Origin: UBA6623 sp965217195
Lineage (GTDB): Bacteria; Acidobacteriota; Terriglobia; Bryobacterales; UBA6623
Direction of reading: 5' to 3'
NCBI GenBank assembly: GCA_965217195.1
Contig: CBDCHL010000003.1
Location: 1-64,000, forward strand
Length of the DNA stretch: 64,000 bases
Of this stretch, positions 18,479-27,759 are shown piece after piece; position 1 is the first letter of the stretch, and every line of letters begins with the position of its first letter. Position numbers and translations under genes: made by a program. The notes beneath the pieces are model-generated. The model was not told where the DNA came from. It saw only the letters and a list, made by a program, of their open reading frames with translations, and did not search any database.

Positions 18479-18644
18479 CCTGTGATGCCCCGCTCAGCGA
18501 GCAGGTCCTCGACATCGCGAAACTCAGCGTGAACCGATGGTACAACCAAACCGCGTGGCTGATGATCTCGGGTGGAAAGTGGTGACGTCGATACAGTGAT
18601 TCCATTGGTCAATTGTCACCGACCACCGTTAACTTGACAATGCC
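18479..18644 (-). mobile_element. 5' remnant of an IS6-type element
   Basis: The terminal repeat GTTAACTTGACAATGCC is at 18628-18644. Going inward on the minus strand, the first 45 or so codons of an IS6-type transposase follow (MESLYRRHHFPPEIISHAVW, then RDVEDLLAERGI). The same residues start the fuller copy at 21081. Similarity stops at about 18479, so only one end of the element is left. Confidence 0.8.
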
Positions 18645-18710
18645 CCAGCAAGCCATCCCTAGGCCAGAGCGAGCAATTCCGCCCCATACCGAATCGGTAC
18701 ACTAAAAGCG

Positions 18711-19115
18711 ATGCCCACGGTGCAAACCACCGGAGAACCTGCCCACTTGGTCGTCGTCTACGACGGAGAGTGTCGGTTCTGCCTGAAGCAGGTCGAGAGG
18801 ATGAAGCGGCGAGACACGGCTGGCGTTTTCGAATACGTGCCGCGCCAGTCCGAGGGACTGAAGCAGCGGTTTCCCAAGCTGGCCGAGGGCGATTTCAACT
18901 CGGGCATGCGGCTGGTCAACCCCGACGGTTCAATCGACGTGGGTGCTGACGCGGTGTACCAGATCGCGCGCCGCCTGAGCGGTTGGAAACTCGTGGCCTG
19001 GCTGTATCGTGTCCCGGTCCTGAAATGGATCTCTCGCTCCGGCTATGGCTGGGTCGCGAAGCATCGCTACAAGCTTGCTAAGAGGTGTGAAAGCGGTGTG
19101 TGCGAAGCCCCCTGA
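18711..19115 (+). CDS. DCC-family thiol-disulfide oxidoreductase (DUF393)
   Basis: 134 residues from the ATG at 18711. The N-terminal VVYDGECRFCLKQVERMK motif (about residues 14-31) with its CxxC pair is the signature of the DCC/DUF393 family, predicted thioredoxin-fold proteins. Later conserved parts are visible (GADAVYQIARRL near 85, then WLYRVPVLKWISRSGYGWVA). Length is normal for the family. It probably handles thiol-disulfide exchange in the cytosol or at the membrane; the partner is unknown. It stands alone between an IS6 remnant and a kinase relic. Confidence 0.85.
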   Translation: MPTVQTTGEPAHLVVVYDGECRFCLKQVERMKRRDTAGVFEYVPRQSEGLKQRFPKLAEGDFNSGMRLVNPDGSIDVGADAVYQIARRLSGWKLVAWLYRVPVLKWISRSGYGWVAKHRYKLAKRCESGVCEAP

Positions 19116-19464
19116 TCGGACCCGCCTGGAATAGACCCTGCCCAGTCTTCAGGGGCGCGTGCGACAGTCCGCACGAAGGCGAGACACAACGCAAGCCCGC
19201 ACTTCACATTACAGAGAACTGGCACGAAGAGATCCGCGACCGCGAGCAGGACTAAACTCCTTGAAACAAACCACATAGCGCCCATCTGCGGATAGCTGTC
19301 GCGAAATCCGGATCGCATGAGCAATCCAGGTGGCTGAGCGTGCTCATGGTCCCCGACGGACCCGGAAACCGAGCCGACGCAACGGCCTGGCCTGAAAATA
19401 TTTGATTGTTGGACGGATCGATTGTAATCACCAGTAATCCGGTAGCGGTACAATTTGGGCGTCA
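19116..19464. other. Intergenic stretch, no complete gene
   Basis: No gene supported. Positions 19231-19285 form a diverged direct repeat with 18423-18478. A TACAAT box at 19449-19454 lies only 10 bases before the kinase ATG, which could mean a leaderless transcript, but no good -35 box is present. Confidence 0.4.
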
Positions 19465-21041
19465 ATGGTTGGCACCACCATCTCCCACTACAAGGTCCTC
19501 TCCGAAGTCGGCCAGGGCGGGATGGGTGTGGTCTACAAGGCCGAGGATACGAAGCTCAAGCGTCCTGTCGCCCTGAAATTCCTGGCCGCCCATCTGCTCG
19601 ACAACGAAGAGATCAAAACCCGCTTCCACCGCGAGGCGGAAGCCGCCGCCGCGCTGAATCACCCCAACGTCTGCACCGTCCATGAAATCGCGGAGGCCAA
19701 TGGCCGCACCTTCATTGCCATGGCCTTCCTCGAAGGCGAGCCGCTGGACAAAAAGATCGAGGCCGGGCCGCTCAAGCTGAAGGATGCGCTCGATATCGCC
19801 ATCCAGACGGCACACGGACTGGAGGCGGCACACGAGAAAAGATCGTTCACCGCGACATCAAGCCCGCCAACTTGATGGTCACCGGCTCCGGCTCCAAGCA
19901 GCTCGTCACCATCATGGACTTCGGGCTGGCGCTGCTGACCGACCGCTCGAAGCTCACCCGTTTCGACGAGACCATGGGCACGGTGACCTACATGTCCCCC
20001 GAGCAGACCTACGGGATGGAGCTGGACCATCGCACGGACATTTGGTCGCTGGGTGTCGTGATTTACGAGATGGTCACCGGACAGCGGCCGTTCAAGGGCC
20101 ATTACGACAAAGCAGTAATGTACTCCATCACCAACGAAGAGCCAGAGCCAATGACAGCGCTGCGGACCGGCGTGCCGATGGAGCTGGAGTGGCTCGTCGG
20201 CAAGTGCCTCGCCAAGGAGGCGGATAAGCGTTATCAAAGCACGGCCGACATGGTGGTTGACCTGGAAACGCTCAGCGAGAAGCTGAAGTCGGGTAAATCG
20301 ACAATCGTACGCACCGGTGCTCCCGTAGGGACCGGTACTCCTGCCGGTCCTAGCGATGCAGGGGCGCGTGTTGTGCCCCCGGTGGGCCAGACCATCGTGT
20401 CCGGGCAAGAACAGGGAGGATTGCCCACGCCACCAGTACGCAGGCTGACTCCTGCCGGTCCCACACCACCAGTGGCTACTCGGGAACGAATCGCCTGGGC
20501 AGCCGCTGCCGTGCTTCTGGTAGCGCTGGTCGCACTGTCGCTGGTCCGGTTTCAAGAAGCGGCCGCGGACAAGACCGTTGGGCGCTTTTCCTTTACTCCC
20601 GACAACCTCTATAACGTGGCGTGGGCAAGCGGCGCCCACGGTTGGGCCGCGGTCTCTCCCAACGGGAAGCACATCGCCTATTTGTCGGGCGGTGACGAGA
20701 GTGCCATTTGGGTCCGCGACGTCGATCGCGAGCAAGCGCGGAAACTACCCGGAACGGAAGGTGCCCAGGATCAGGGGCTGTTCTGGTCGCCCGACAGTCA
20801 ATTCATTGGTTTTGGAACCGGCGACGCCCTCAAGAAGGTACCCATCCAGGGAGGGCCTGTCATTCAAATTTGCGCAACTCTGGCGTTGCGCGGAGGTTCA
20901 TGGAGCCCTGACGGGAACAGCATCGCGTTCAGTCAAGAACCCCTACCCGCGAGGATGTTTGTGGTCAGCGCCAACGGCGGCGAACCGAGACAGCTGTTCG
21001 ATTTGGTGAGGACGGAGAGAGGAGCCGGTAACAGCTATCCT
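19465..21041 (+). pseudogene. Ser/Thr protein kinase with PD40 propeller, broken
   Basis: The kinase domain begins at 19465 (ISHYKVLSEVGQGGMGVVYK, ATP loop; VALKFL lysine) and is read to HEK near 19845. There one base is missing, so IVHRDIKPANLMV, with the catalytic HRD, lies in the next frame. That frame continues with the DFGLALL motif and the APE-equivalent MSPEQTYG through to LEKLKSGKST. A juxtamembrane linker, one membrane helix (WAAAAVLLVALVALSLV) and the start of a PD40/WD40-like extracellular propeller follow (SPNGKHIAYLSGG, WSPDSQFIGFG). The propeller is cut at 21041 by an IS6 element. Acidobacteria carry many such sensor kinases. This one has two independent lesions; the open frame that runs from the kinase into the transposase is accidental. 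Confidence 0.9.
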
Positions 21042-21838
21042 GGCATTGTCAAGTTAACACCGGTCGGCGACAATCGACTGATGGGATCACTGTATCGACG
21101 CCACCGCTTTCCCCCCGAAATCATCAGCCATGCCGTTTGGCTGTACCATCGGTTCACCCTGAGCTTTCGCGATGTCGAGGATCTTCTCGCTGAGCGCGGC
21201 ATCACGGTGTCCTACGAAGCCATTCGATCCTGGTGCCGGAAGTTTGGACCAGCGTATGCTCGAACTCTGCGGCGGCGACAGGGTCGACTCGGTGACATCT
21301 GGCACGTGGACGAGTTGTTCATCACGATCCGCGCCGAACGTCATTATCTTTGGAGAGCGGTGGACCAGGATGGTGACGTCCTCGATATCCTGGTCACACG
21401 CCACCGAGACAAGAGAGCCGCCAAGCGCTTCTTTCGCAAGGTTTTGAAACACCAAGAGAGGCCACCGCTGCAACTGGTTACCGACAAGCTGCGAAGCTAT
21501 CCGGCTGCGCAACGAGAGGTTTTCCCATCGGTCACACATCGAACCGGGCAATACGAAAACAACCGAGCTGAAGTCTCCCACCAGCACACCCGGGAGCAGG
21601 AACGGTAGATGCGACGATTCAAATCAGCGGCACAGGTTCAACGGTTTCTCTCGGTCCACGGCGCGATTCACAACCTGTTCCGAGTTGCACGTCATCACCT
21701 CAAAGCGATCCACCATCGTCTGCTCCGGGAGCGAGCTTTCACTGACTGGAAGACGGTGACGTGCGCCTGCTGAAGGGGAGAAAACCCTAGGCGGACTTCA
21801 AGGCAACGCCGCCTCGGGATCATTAACTTGACAAAGCC
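21042..21838 (+). mobile_element. IS6-type insertion sequence
   Basis: About 797 bases, the usual IS6 length. The left terminal repeat GGCATTGTCAAGTTAAC is at 21042-21058; the right end TTAACTTGACAAAGCC is at 21823-21838. Flanking bases show no 8-bp target duplication, and the right flank is an IS1380 fragment, so the element has recombined since insertion. Related ends occur at 18628-18644 and at 54094-54213. Confidence 0.85.
21081..21773 (+). pseudogene. IS6 transposase with premature amber stop
   Basis: Starts at the ATG at 21081 (MGSLYRRHRFPPEIISHAVW). The DDE domain is present: the first Asp in WHVDELFITI, the second in PLQLVTDKLRSYPAAQ, and the region of the Glu near NNRAEVSH. A TAG at 21606-21608, where relatives would have CAG, ends the frame early. 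The remaining 54 codons (MRRFKSAAQVQRFLSVHGAI and so on to TCAC) stay open in the same frame to 21773. The protein is therefore nonsense-truncated just after the catalytic core and probably inactive. Confidence 0.8.
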
Positions 21839-22165
21839 ACGCGCGGTATTACTGGCTCTTGTTCGCGGAGGGACATCTGAACCGGCGGCTGTTTGGCGAC
21901 ATGCTGCGGAGGATCTGGGCGCTGCCTGTGCCGGGCGGGTAGCACCGCACTTGGCGAATGCGAAATCTGTGTACTGAGGACGGAAGCTCGGAGGGGTGTC
22001 TGCGAAATCGACTTCGCAGCGACGGATCAGCCCCCATGAGGGGCAAGAAGGGGGCTCGATCGGTCCCGCCTCAGCCGCCGCCTCTTTCGGGTGGAGAAAT
22101 GGTTGCGCTTCGCCGGGTGAGGGTGTAGACTGGTGCCGTCAAAGGAGCCAAATCGGAAATCCTGG
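21838..22165 (+). mobile_element. IS1380-family right-end remnant 1
   Basis: Contains the last 30 or so codons of an IS1380 transposase (EGHLNRRLFGDMLRRIWALP, stop at 21942), then about 200 bases of non-coding end and the terminal repeat CCAAATCGGAAATCCTGG at 22148-22165. The sequence is nearly the reverse complement of 30365-30690. The 5' part was removed when the IS6 arrived. The gene after it starts 31 bases beyond the terminal repeat. Confidence 0.85.
22103..22131 (+). promoter_or_regulatory. Putative outward promoter in the IS1380 right end 1
   Basis: TTGCGC (22103-22108), 17 bases, then TAGACT (22126-22131) points out of the IS1380 end into the DUF1080 gene. The identical hexamers and spacing occur in the copy at 30399-30427; a TATACT occurs at the matching place (25994-25999) in the third copy. 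ISEcp1, an IS1380 member, is known to drive downstream genes in this way. Confidence 0.45.
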
Positions 22166-22195
22166 GTAAACCAGCTTGAACCGGGAGCAGTGATC

Positions 22196-23013
22196 ATGAG
22201 CCGGATTGGACCCCGATCGATTCCTCATGCGATTGTCTTCCTCTCGTCGTTGTTATTCGCGGCGACGCTTCCCGCAGCCGATATTCCGCCAACTGGGAAG
22301 CCCGTCGTGATATTCGACGGCAAGAGTCTCGAGAACTTCGAGACGTTTGTCTTCGGGAAGGGTTTCAACAACGACCCGGACGAGATATTTCGCGTTTCCG
22401 ACGGCATGGTCCGCGTCGAGGGAATCCCTTATGGGTATTTCATCACCAAAGAGGAATACGGCGATTTCTATTTGCGCGCCGAATTCAAGTGGGGCGAAGC
22501 GACGCACGGACGCCGCAAGGGCCTAGCACGCGACAGCGGCATTCTCTATCGCGCGGCGGACGTGAACAAGAACGCGGAAGCAGCCAAATCGCAGGGCGCC
22601 ATTTGGCCGAGAGCACTCGAGTTTCAGATCATGGAGGGCGCCACAGGCGATGTGATCCTCCTCGGAGGGGCTGAGCTGACGGTCAAGGGCGAACGCAAGG
22701 GCGGCGACCGCGGCATTCAAATTGATCGTTTCAACAAAACCGACATGGGCCACCAGGATGGTTGGCCGACCGGTTACCGGGCGCCCGCCGGCTTCCGTGA
22801 TCCAAAAAACGAAGTCGAGAAGCCTCACGGAGAGTGGAATGTCCTCGAAATGGTCGCCGACGGAGATCGCGTCAAGTACTGGGTAAACGGAACCTTCGTC
22901 ATGGAAGGATCCGAAGCCAGCGAGACGAAGGGAAAGATTTTGTTTCAGTCCGAGGGGCGGAGCTGTTTTTTCGCCGCATCGAGTTGCGGCCGCTCGAAAT
23001 GAAACAGAGATAA
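22196..23013 (+). pseudogene. DUF1080 secreted protein, frameshift near C-terminus
   Basis: Start ATG at 22196 with GGGAGCAG upstream; signal peptide (HAIVFLSSLLFAATLPAAD). The body is a DUF1080 concanavalin-like fold domain (VVIFDGKSLENFE, GYFITKEEYGDFYLRAEFKW, EFQIMEGATGDVILLGGAEL, GEWNVLEMVADGDRVKYWVN), related to 3-keto-glycoside hydrolases. Near 22955 one G seems missing in GAGGGGCGG. As read, the frame ends at 23002 with an unrelated tail; adding one base restores AELFFRRIELRPL, the expected family ending, stopping at 23013. The fold is nearly complete, so activity may survive, or the lesion may be a consensus error. Second gene of the group follows 31 bases after the restored stop. Confidence 0.82.
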
Positions 23014-23043
23014 ACCTCGAAGCAGGTGAAAAGGAGGGTTCAG

Positions 23044-24117
23044 ATGAGCCATCGATGTACCGCTTCAATGGGTGTTGTAGTGGCCGTGATCGCGATCGTT
23101 TCGTTGGCGCCGGCGCCCGTTGCCGCGCAGGCCCAGGCGGCCGGCGTGGACACGCGGACTCCGCCACGCACAGCGTGGGGTGAGCCCGACCTGCGGGGAA
23201 TATGGGACTTCCGCACCATTACGCCCTTGGAACGCCCAAGTGAGCTGGCGGGGAAACAGGTTCTTACGGAAAAGGAAGCGGATGAGCTGGAAGAGCAGGC
23301 AGCGCAAAGTCGCATAGGTTTCGACCTTATTGGTCTAGTTCTACGCGACTCGAGCGAGATCCCGGATCGTTGTATCGGCTCTCCGAACTTCGTCGATTGC
23401 ATTGGCAGCTATAACCAGTACTGGTTTGATCGCGGAACGGAGGTCATAGCGAGCCGGCGAACGTCGCTGATTGTGGATCCGCCAGATGGCAGGATTCCTG
23501 CCTTGACGCTGCGGGCGCAGAAGAGAGCGGACGCCGTGGCGGAGATTAGGCGACGCCCCGCTCACGGCCCCGAGGACCGCAATGTGGGCGCGCGTTGTAT
23601 GGTGGGGTTCAACTCCGGACCGCCAATGAATCCAAGTGCCTACAACAACAATATGCAGGTTTTTCAGACTCCTGAATACGTGGTGATTCTCAACGAGATG
23701 GTCCACGATTCTCGCATCATCCCCCTCGACGGGCGCTCGCATCTCCCCCCCGGCATCCGCCAGTGGATGGGAGACTCACGCGGCCACTGGAAGGGCGATA
23801 CGCTGGTCGTCGACACGACCAATTTCACCGATCAGACGATGTTCAAAGGATCCGGCGAGAACATGCACCTGGTCGAACGCTTCACGCGCGTCGACGCCGA
23901 CACGCTGCGCTACGAGTACACGATCGACGATTCGGAGTCGTTCACAAGATCCTGGACAGCGGTGTTTCCCATGAGGAAGACTGAGGGGCCGATATTCGAG
24001 TACGCGTGTCACGAGGGGAACTATAGCATGTTCAATCTCCTCGCTGGAGCGCGCGCCCAAGAGAAGGCCGCCGCAGAAGGTAAGAAGAAGGAATCGAGGG
24101 AGTCGAAACTCCCGTGA
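23044..24117 (+). CDS. Conserved secreted protein, acidobacterial paralogue family
   Basis: About 357 residues from the ATG at 23044, which has AAGGAGG 6 bases upstream. Signal peptide (VVVAVIAIVSLAPAPVAAQ). Repeatedly seen family features: TAWGEPDLRGIWDFRTITPL near residue 40, TSLIVDPPDGRIPALT near 145, WMGDSRGHWKGDTLVVDTTN near 245, and the Asn-Tyr-containing HEGNYSMFNLLAGARAQEKA near the C-terminus. I know this pattern from many paralogues in Solibacter-like genomes, but no function has been assigned. It probably acts in the periplasm. It shares orientation and likely transcript with the DUF1080 gene before it. Confidence 0.8.
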   Translation: MSHRCTASMGVVVAVIAIVSLAPAPVAAQAQAAGVDTRTPPRTAWGEPDLRGIWDFRTITPLERPSELAGKQVLTEKEADELEEQAAQSRIGFDLIGLVLRDSSEIPDRCIGSPNFVDCIGSYNQYWFDRGTEVIASRRTSLIVDPPDGRIPALTLRAQKRADAVAEIRRRPAHGPEDRNVGARCMVGFNSGPPMNPSAYNNNMQVFQTPEYVVILNEMVHDSRIIPLDGRSHLPPGIRQWMGDSRGHWKGDTLVVDTTNFTDQTMFKGSGENMHLVERFTRVDADTLRYEYTIDDSESFTRSWTAVFPMRKTEGPIFEYACHEGNYSMFNLLAGARAQEKAAAEGKKKESRESKLP

Positions 24118-24171
24118 GGTGACGTCCGTCCAGCGTGTGTGTAGTCAAAACTGGATCTGCATCGGGGTCTC

Positions 24172-24540
24172 ACAGCAAGTAGCGCGGCACCGTGTTCTCC
24201 GGAAAGGCCTCGATCATCTGTTGGCCCGTCCAGAAAGCGGTGGGGTTCGTCGTGACATTGAAATGCACGACATGCCGACGGTCGTGCGCCACGACCACGA
24301 AGACATACAAGATACGGGAACTGATCGTCGGGACGGTGAAGAAATCCAATGAGACCAAGTCTGCGGCGTGATTAGCCAGAAAGACTCGCCGGCTTTGCGA
24401 AGGAGGCTTACGGGTCTTTGGGAGTAGACGCGAGATGGTCCTCTCGGAGATCTTGATGCCCAGTTGCAATAGTTCGCCGTGGAGGCGTGGGGCTCCCCAG
24501 ATCGGGTTCGCCTGTTTCATTTTGCGAATCAGCTCTAAAG
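24172..24540 (-). mobile_element. Fragment of an rve-type (IS481/IS3-like) transposase
   Basis: On the minus strand: an HTH_21-like stretch (QANPIWGAPRLHGELLQLGI, then ISERTISRLL) followed by the start of the integrase core (ADLVSLDFFTVPTISSRILY with the first catalytic Asp, then VFVVVAHDRRHVVHFNVT). The fragment is cut straight after ENTVPRYLL, just before the usual RDRD with the second Asp. The upstream part of the open frame is antisense to other DNA and not part of the gene. Dead element. Confidence 0.8.
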
Positions 24541-25047
24541 CAGAATTTGTTTCGGCAATGGCAACGGCTCTCGCTGAGGCGACGCCCACGGAACGTAGGT
24601 CTGCCGATTGGTTTTCGGCATTCGGATCTGAGTTAGCCCCGAGCCGCAACGGTGAAGTGAGGTCTACCCCCTTCGATATGACCTTTGCGGCCCAACGGTT
24701 GCTCAGGCTTATGAAAACTCTCGCCAAATCTTTAAGCAGCGATGGTGCGGCTAGATCGTTTCGCGAGGCATTGTTCGGCCCGTGGCGGTATCAGGACAAG
24801 CAACACTCGATGGGTTGGGACCCCTCTGCCGTGCAAGTGGGAGCCCAGACTTATAAGGCACCAACCGATATCAAAGCAACGAGTACGCGGGCGGCTGTGT
24901 GGTTAGCGTTCAACTATTTGCCTCTTTCCCCGTGCTTTGCTCGGGCTACGCGCGGGTTTGAGTGGCACTCTGATGGTGTGGTTGAATTCACATGGCCCGT
25001 CTGGTCGGTGCCCATCACACTGCGGGAGATGCAATCGTTGCTGCGAC
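24540..25047 (+). pseudogene. Orphan coding fragment, possibly Cas8-like or other defence protein
   Basis: Between two transposase fragments the plus-strand frame reads about 165 residues that look like real protein: STPFDMTFAAQRLLRLMKTL near the middle, then SFREALFGPWRYQDKQHSMG, WDP, and RAAVWLAFNYLPLSPCFARA, GFEWHSDGVVEFTWPVWSVP. The order FGPW, GWDP, AVWLAF and F-WP-WS reminds me of large subunits of subtype I-G/I-U CRISPR systems. That is recall only and weak. No start codon context, no CRISPR array and no other cas gene were found. The 3' end is cut by the IS1380 fragment at about 25047. Confidence 0.35.
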
Positions 25048-26032
25048 TGTCTGGCGGCGAAGCTGCGAGCGGGCAACGTGTCCAGCGCCGAGGACTGGGA
25101 CGAACTGCTACTGCCCGAGATCGAGCGCCAACAGGGAGAACGCAAGCGAGTGACGTTCCGCGCCGACGCCGCCTTTGCCAAGCCGGAGATCTACGAGGCG
25201 TTGGAGGATCGCGGAGTGGACTACGTCATTCGCATCCCGGCCAACAAGAAGCTGGAGTGGGAGATCGCCGACATCTTGTTCCGGCCACCGGGCAGGCCCA
25301 GCGCGAAACCGCTGGTGCGCTACAAGAGTTTCCGCTATCAGGCGGAGAGCTGGTCCAAGCCCCGACGGATCGTCGCCAAAGTGGAGCATCACCCGGGTGA
25401 GCTGTTTGCGCGACCCGGCTTCTTGGTGACCAACATGACCCTGCCGAGTCGTTCGCTGGTGCGGTTCTACAACAAGCGCGGCACCGCCGAGCAGTGGATC
25501 AAGGAAGGCAAGCAGGCGACTCACTGGACGCGGCTGTCGTGCCATCGCTTCCGAGCAAACGAAGTGCGGCTTCAGCTCAGCGTGCTCTCCTACAACTTGG
25601 GCAACCTGTGGCGGCGACTCGGACTGCCGCGCAGGATCAAGAGCTGGTCGCTGACGAGTCTGCAGCACCGGCTGATGAAGACCGGCGGACGGCTGGTCAA
25701 GCACGCCCGGTATTACTGGCTCTTATTGGCGGAGGGACATCTGAACCGGCGGCTGTTTGGCGACATGCTGCGGAGGATCTGGGCGCTGCCTGTGCCCGGT
25801 GGGTAGCGTTGCCCGGGCGAGGATCAACAGTTTTTGGCTCCAAAAAGGTTTCGCAGGAGCAGTGTCGGCCGGAGCGCCGTTCAGTCCGCTCAACCAACGT
25901 CTGTGAGCGGACGGACGAGCCCTGGCGCCTATCGGCGGAGGTGATGTGCAGGGTTCAGCGCGAAAAGACGTGGTATTCGGGGCGACGTGGGTGTATACTG
26001 TCGCGGTACCAGGGCCAAAATGGAAATCCTGG
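25047..26032 (+). mobile_element. IS1380-family element 2, 5'-truncated
   Basis: The transposase starts abruptly in DCLAAKLRAGNVSSAEDWDE and runs to the stop at 25806. It carries the central DDE part (VTFRADAAFAKPEIYEALED with Asp; NKRGTAEQWIKEGKQATHW with Glu). About 225 bases of end sequence and the terminal repeat CCAAAATGGAAATCCTGG (26015-26032) follow. The N-terminal third and the left end are missing, so it cannot move by itself. A PQQ-propeller gene begins 67 bases beyond the repeat in the same direction. Confidence 0.88.
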
Positions 26033-26098
26033 CTCAGACAGGGCCGGAAGCCCCGGCTTGCCCCGTCGTGTAGGGGGTGGATTGCCGGCGCGGAAATT

Positions 26099-27754
26099 AT
26101 GCGGAGAGGTTTAGCAGTGACACGAGTAACCGCTTGGGCCGCGCTGTGTTGCGGAGTCGGGTTCCTTGGGCCCCGGACGGCGCAATCTCAGTTCGGGGGT
26201 GACTGGACGACAGTCGGGTTCGACGCGCAGCGATCTTCATGGGTTCGCCGGGACGCCAAGATCTCCTCCGAAAGCCTGCAAAAACCCGGTTTCAAAATGG
26301 TCTGGAAGCGCAAGCTCAACAATACGCCCCGCCAACTGAATGCGCTCACGCCGCCGGTGCTGTTCGACTTCTACATCGGATACCGCGGATTTCGCTCGCT
26401 GGGATTTCTGGGCGGCAGCTCCGGCCGCATCTTCGTCATGGACACCGATCTGGCGCGCCCGGAGTGGGAAAAAAGTTTCGACGCCGGTTCACCCTCGGCC
26501 GAGGCCACCCTGGATTGCCCCGGCGGCATCACGGCCAACGTGACCCGTTCCACGCCGGCCGGACTGCCGTTGCTCGTCGCCCCACGCGGAACCGGCCGCC
26601 GGAGCCCCGCCGCAAGCGCCGTCGGCGAGCCGAATGAAGGTGCGGTGACGCTGAAACAAGTCGTCGGGCGCCGGCCAAGCGCCCCGAGCCCGAGCGTTAA
26701 ACCCGCCCGGCAACGCGCAGCGGCGGCCAATCCCTATCGCCGCCCGACCCAATACATCTATGTCTTGGCGCCCGACGGCATGCTCCACGCGCTTTACGTC
26801 TCTAACGGTGAAACCGACAAGCCCGCGGTGAAGTTTCTTCCCCCCAACGCCAACGCTCACGGACTGATCGTTGTCGACGGCACGGCCTATGCGGCGACGA
26901 CGAACGGCTGCGGAGGCGTCGCGGACGGGCTGTGGGCCGTGGGCCTCGAATCGAAGAAGGTCGCTACCTGGAAGGCCGAGGGAGGCGTCGCCGGTTTCGC
27001 CGGTCCGGCATTCGGCCCGGCCCGGACCATCTACCTGGCGACGGGGGGGAAGGCGTCCTCTTCGCTGGTCTCGCTCGACCCCAAGACCCTCAAGCAAACC
27101 GGACGCTACAGCCCGGGAGGCGTGACGTTCACTTCCTCACCCCTGGTCATTGATTACAAAGACAGCGACCTGCTCGCGGCGACCGCCGACGACGGCCGCA
27201 TTCACTTGATCAGGGGCGCGAGCTTGGGCCCCAACGGCTACCGCGGCCCCGTCTATTCGGCTTCTGACTTCGTCCCGGGCGCGCTCTCAACTTGGAAAGA
27301 TGAGGACGGCGTCACCTGGGTGGCGGCTCCGTCGGGCGGAACGGCGGCGTCGGGCGCGAACTTCCCGATAACCAACGGCAAGCTGTCCAAAGGCGCGATC
27401 ACAGCCTGGAAGGTGGTCGATAAAGACGGCGCCCCGGCCCTTGAGCCGGGTTGGGTTTCCCGCGACATGGTTTCGCCGCTTCCCCCGATCATCGTCAACG
27501 GCGTCGTCTTCGCGGTCTCGAGTGGAGAGTTCCGGACCCACGACTCCTCGATCGGCGCCGCCGAGCGCGTTCGGCGCTCGTCGCCTGCCGTGCTGTACGC
27601 TCTTGACGGCGCCACGGGCAAGGTGCTGTGGGAAAGCGGCGACGCGATTGCTTCTTTTGCCCGCGGCATCGCCTTATCCGCCGCCGGAGGGTACGTTTAT
27701 CTCGTGACCCACGACGCCACGCTCCACTCCTTCGGCTTTCCGATGGAGCATTGA
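26099..27754 (+). CDS. PQQ-binding-like beta-propeller protein
   Basis: About 551 residues from the ATG at 26099. An in-frame stretch of 51 codons upstream is IS1380 end sequence and is excluded. Signal peptide (VTAWAALCCGVGFLGPRTAQ). Propeller blades are recognisable by IYVLAPDGMLHAL, LSVDG/AATTNG patterns, GLWAVGLESKKVATWKAEGG, IYLATGGKASSSLVSLDPKT, AITAWKVVDKDG, and YALDGATGKVLWESGDAIAS near the C-terminus. This resembles PQQ-dependent dehydrogenase or outer-membrane BamB-like propellers, but the metal and PQQ ligands of true dehydrogenases are not evident. The next gene, a cytochrome c, starts 5 bases after the stop, which supports a redox function in the periplasm. Confidence 0.82.
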   Translation: MRRGLAVTRVTAWAALCCGVGFLGPRTAQSQFGGDWTTVGFDAQRSSWVRRDAKISSESLQKPGFKMVWKRKLNNTPRQLNALTPPVLFDFYIGYRGFRSLGFLGGSSGRIFVMDTDLARPEWEKSFDAGSPSAEATLDCPGGITANVTRSTPAGLPLLVAPRGTGRRSPAASAVGEPNEGAVTLKQVVGRRPSAPSPSVKPARQRAAAANPYRRPTQYIYVLAPDGMLHALYVSNGETDKPAVKFLPPNANAHGLIVVDGTAYAATTNGCGGVADGLWAVGLESKKVATWKAEGGVAGFAGPAFGPARTIYLATGGKASSSLVSLDPKTLKQTGRYSPGGVTFTSSPLVIDYKDSDLLAATADDGRIHLIRGASLGPNGYRGPVYSASDFVPGALSTWKDEDGVTWVAAPSGGTAASGANFPITNGKLSKGAITAWKVVDKDGAPALEPGWVSRDMVSPLPPIIVNGVVFAVSSGEFRTHDSSIGAAERVRRSSPAVLYALDGATGKVLWESGDAIASFARGIALSAAGGYVYLVTHDATLHSFGFPMEH

Positions 27755-27759
27755 GCGCC

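Noticed and set aside
19872..21608. A novel kinase-transposase fusion
   Set aside because: The IS6 terminal repeat at 21042 marks the join, and the kinase has an independent frameshift upstream.
25946..26098. N-terminal extension of 51 residues on the PQQ propeller protein
   Set aside because: It translates the IS1380 end and its terminal repeat; the signal peptide starts at 26099.
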